DNA from: an uncultured Ruminococcus sp.
GTDB taxonomy: Bacteria > Bacillota > Clostridia > Oscillospirales > Ruminococcaceae
Direction: 5' to 3'
Length of the DNA: 8,012 nucleotides
Assembly (NCBI GenBank): GCA_945835085.1
Contig: CAMAIG010000058.1
Span: forward strand, 1 to 8,012
A program made the position numbers and the translations under genes. Shown here in pieces: positions 6,808 to 8,012 of this stretch. Numbering within the stretch: the stretch's first letter is position 1; each line of letters opens with the position of its first letter. Below the pieces are notes generated by a model that was not told where the DNA came from, made no database searches, and saw only the letters and a program-made list of their open reading frames with translations.

Positions 6808-6968
6808 ATACTAATAACCATTTGTTCTATGGATAAAGACGGTGGATAGAATGCACCCGGTCTAGGAAAACGACCGCAGGCGGGCTTGCACCCGGCAAGG
6901 GAGTTTGACGACGAATGGGCGTATTATAGACACCGTATTCTATCCATAGGTTAATTGGTTATTAGTAT
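6808..6968. mobile_element. 161-bp long inverted-repeat element with TA flanks (MITE-like or structured RNA)
   Basis: The ends 6808-6820 and 6956-6968 are perfect 13-bp inverted repeats (ATACTAATAACCA). Inside, CTATGGATA (6827-6835) pairs with 6941-6949 and ACGGTG (6839-6844) with 6931-6936, then an interrupted stem 6847-6858/6917-6928. The GC-rich tip 6859-6916 holds two hairpins: GGTC/GACC (6859-6875) and CTTGC-ACCCG-GCAAG (6885-6899). TA dinucleotides stand at 6809-6810 and 6966-6967, as an IS630/Tc1-type target duplication would leave. There is no ORF of note. It lies between cheV and its terminator. Removing it together with one TA would leave the terminator about 10 nt from the stop, which supports insertion. 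A structured non-coding RNA is the main alternative. I recognise neither a named MITE nor an Rfam family. Confidence 0.55.
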
Positions 6969-6973
6969 TAATA

Positions 6974-7891
6974 TCAGTCTGAAATAAGCTTCAGCAGGGT
7001 CTTGATAAGTTCTGTTATCTGAGGCTTGGAGAACTGTGCATCTGCTCCAACTGCCTTGCACTTTGCTATCATCTGCTCGTCGATAAGGGACGAGAACAGG
7101 ATAACAGGGATATGACGCAGCACAGGATCATCCTTGATAAGCTTTGTGAGCCTGTGTCCGTCCATCTTAGGCATCTCGATATCGCTTATCACGCAGGCAA
7201 TGTTATCGTTGATATCATCGGCTGTGCATTTGTTTTTGAAGGTACTTACATAGTCCCAGGCATCCTCTCCGTTCTGGAAGGAGACAACGTTCTTAAAGCC
7301 CGTGTCTGCAAGGGTGCTTGTGATCATCTTGTTAAGGAAGGGCGAGTCATCTGCAACGATTATTCTCTTGTTGCCTGCATTGATGCTTGCCTTTTCAACC
7401 TGGTCAAGACCTGTGATATCTATTCCGCTGCTGCGGTTAAGGTCGGAAACGATCTTCTCAAAATCAAGTATCATTATGATCTTTCCGTTCACCTTGGCAA
7501 CGCCTGTGGAAATGCCCATTCCGTCGCCATTTCCCGAAACTGCGGGTGGCTCAACAATATCGGTCCAGGATATCCTCTGGAAGCCCTTTACACCCGAAAC
7601 GTGAAATGCCACTACCATCTGATTGAACTGGCACACGATAAATATTGTCTTCTTTGTTTCGGGACGGGGAGTATGCAGCACCTTATGGAGGTCGATAACG
7701 GATATGAGCTTATCTCTCGGGATAAACACACCCTCGATCTCCTCGGGACCGTTTGGCACGGGGGTTACCTGCTGATCGGTCATGATCTCGCTTACCTTGG
7801 CGATATTTATGCCATAGCTGTTATTTCCTACTGTAAATTCAAGAAGCTCAAGCTCATTGGTACCGCTCTCAAGAAGAATTTTTGATTCCAT
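6974..7891 (-). CDS. cheV: Chemotaxis coupling protein CheV (CheW domain plus receiver)
   Basis: Cytosolic chemotaxis protein of 305 aa, the normal CheV length. Residues about 14-155 are a CheW-like domain (ELLEFTVGNNSYGINIAKV at 15-33, the VTPVPNGPEEIEGVFIPRD segment at 42-60, and FEKIV at 144-148), which docks receptors to the CheA kinase. Residues about 175-303 are a receiver: acidic pair D181-D182, phospho-acceptor D237 in ISDIEMPKMDG, the Ser/Thr switch residue S267 in ILFSS, and K289 in FSKP. All catalytic positions are present, so phosphorylation by CheA, which tunes receptor coupling and adaptation, is expected. The ATG at 7891 has AAAGGAC about 8 nt upstream. It appears monocistronic. 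No other chemotaxis gene is in the window, so motility of the host cannot be judged from here. Confidence 0.95.
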   Translation of the reverse strand: MESKILLESGTNELELLEFTVGNNSYGINIAKVSEIMTDQQVTPVPNGPEEIEGVFIPRDKLISVIDLHKVLHTPRPETKKTIFIVCQFNQMVVAFHVSGVKGFQRISWTDIVEPPAVSGNGDGMGISTGVAKVNGKIIMILDFEKIVSDLNRSSGIDITGLDQVEKASINAGNKRIIVADDSPFLNKMITSTLADTGFKNVVSFQNGEDAWDYVSTFKNKCTADDINDNIACVISDIEMPKMDGHRLTKLIKDDPVLRHIPVILFSSLIDEQMIAKCKAVGADAQFSKPQITELIKTLLKLISD

Positions 7892-7920
7892 ATTAAACCG
7901 TCCTTTCGTCGGGATTTGTC

Positions 7921-7934
7921 ATGAATGTATTCAT
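7921..7934. promoter_or_regulatory. Small palindrome in the cheV leader
   Basis: ATGAAT-GT-ATTCAT is a 6-2-6 inverted repeat 29 bp upstream of the cheV start. It could be an operator or a small leader hairpin. No convincing -35/-10 pair was found between the motif copy at 7979 and the cheV start. Confidence 0.35.
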
Positions 7935-7978
7935 CAGTCTGTCGAAAAAGACCATTTTGTTCTTACAGCAAGCAGTAA

Positions 7979-8012
7979 TTCTATGAAAAACGGCTTTAAT
8001 ACTAAGGTTACC
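7979..8012 (-). repeat. Leader motif, copy 2 (upstream of cheV), cut by the window edge
   Basis: Matches 6687-6720 at 31 of 34 positions. The differences fall at 7983, 7997 and 8010. On the minus strand it reads toward cheV and ends 87 bp before its ATG. Because the match runs right up to the last base of the window, the shared region probably continues outside. Same orientation and comparable placement before two signalling genes argue for a regulatory function rather than chance. Confidence 0.75.

Noticed and set aside
6808..6968. Retron non-coding RNA or group II intron remnant, because of complementary ends.
   Set aside because: No reverse transcriptase is near, and no catalytic domain V or msr-like conserved features are visible.
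7978..8012. Flagellar sigma-28 promoter in the shared motif (GCCG present).
   Set aside because: The -10 would need GCCGATAA-like sequence but reads GCCGTTTT, and copy 1 has no TAAA at the right distance upstream.
1..8012. CRISPR array, tRNA or rRNA genes.
   Set aside because: No regularly spaced repeats and no tRNA- or rRNA-like sequence were seen on either strand.

Overview
The window looks like a chromosomal segment of an anaerobic Clostridia member, probably Ruminococcaceae/Oscillospiraceae-like. This rests on protein style and gene content: a paired M16 protease-like operon of the Firmicutes YmfF/YmfH type, a soluble LacI-fold/GGDEF protein with the SCGC signature after the binding domain, and a CheV coupling protein. 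It also rests on strong AAGGAGG ribosome sites and moderate GC. Genus-level placement is inference. All six real genes are on the minus strand, so gene order below follows transcription, from high to low coordinates.

Region 7892-8012 is the leader of cheV. It holds a small palindrome and, at the very edge of the window, one copy of a 34-bp motif. cheV (6974-7891) encodes a CheW-receiver fusion that couples chemoreceptors to CheA. Its transcript should end at a perfect bidirectional terminator (6781-6807), but about 160 bp of a large imperfect inverted repeat (6808-6968) lies between stop codon and terminator. That element starts 5 bp from the cheV stop, ends exactly at the terminator tail and is flanked by TA. 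It reads either as a non-autonomous mobile element (MITE) or as a structured RNA.

Region 6625-6780 is the leader of the next gene. It carries the second copy of the 34-bp motif (31/34 identical) and nearby segments that can pair in two mutually exclusive ways, so it is a candidate cis-regulatory RNA shared by two signalling genes. It also contains three 9-nt tandem units just before the start codon. The gene itself (4729-6624) encodes a cytosolic LacI-type ligand-binding domain, a GAF-like middle region and a GGDEF domain, predicted to be a sugar- or ligand-sensing diguanylate cyclase. It ends in an intrinsic terminator.

Region 4553-4693 has two tandem near-consensus sigma-A promoters that drive a tight four-gene operon. 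The operon encodes a catalytically dead M16 homologue (ymfF-like), an HxxEH-containing M16 protease homologue (ymfH-like), lgt (prolipoprotein diacylglyceryl transferase) and folD (one-carbon folate enzyme). Intergenic gaps are 5 to 24 bp, with ribosome sites overlapping or next to the upstream stop codons. Downstream of folD a nested AT-rich palindrome/hairpin (6-52) closes the window.

The four-gene operon is ordinary housekeeping. The unexplained material is concentrated in 6625-6973 and 7892-8012: a duplicated leader motif, competing stems, and a large hairpin element inserted between a gene and its terminator.
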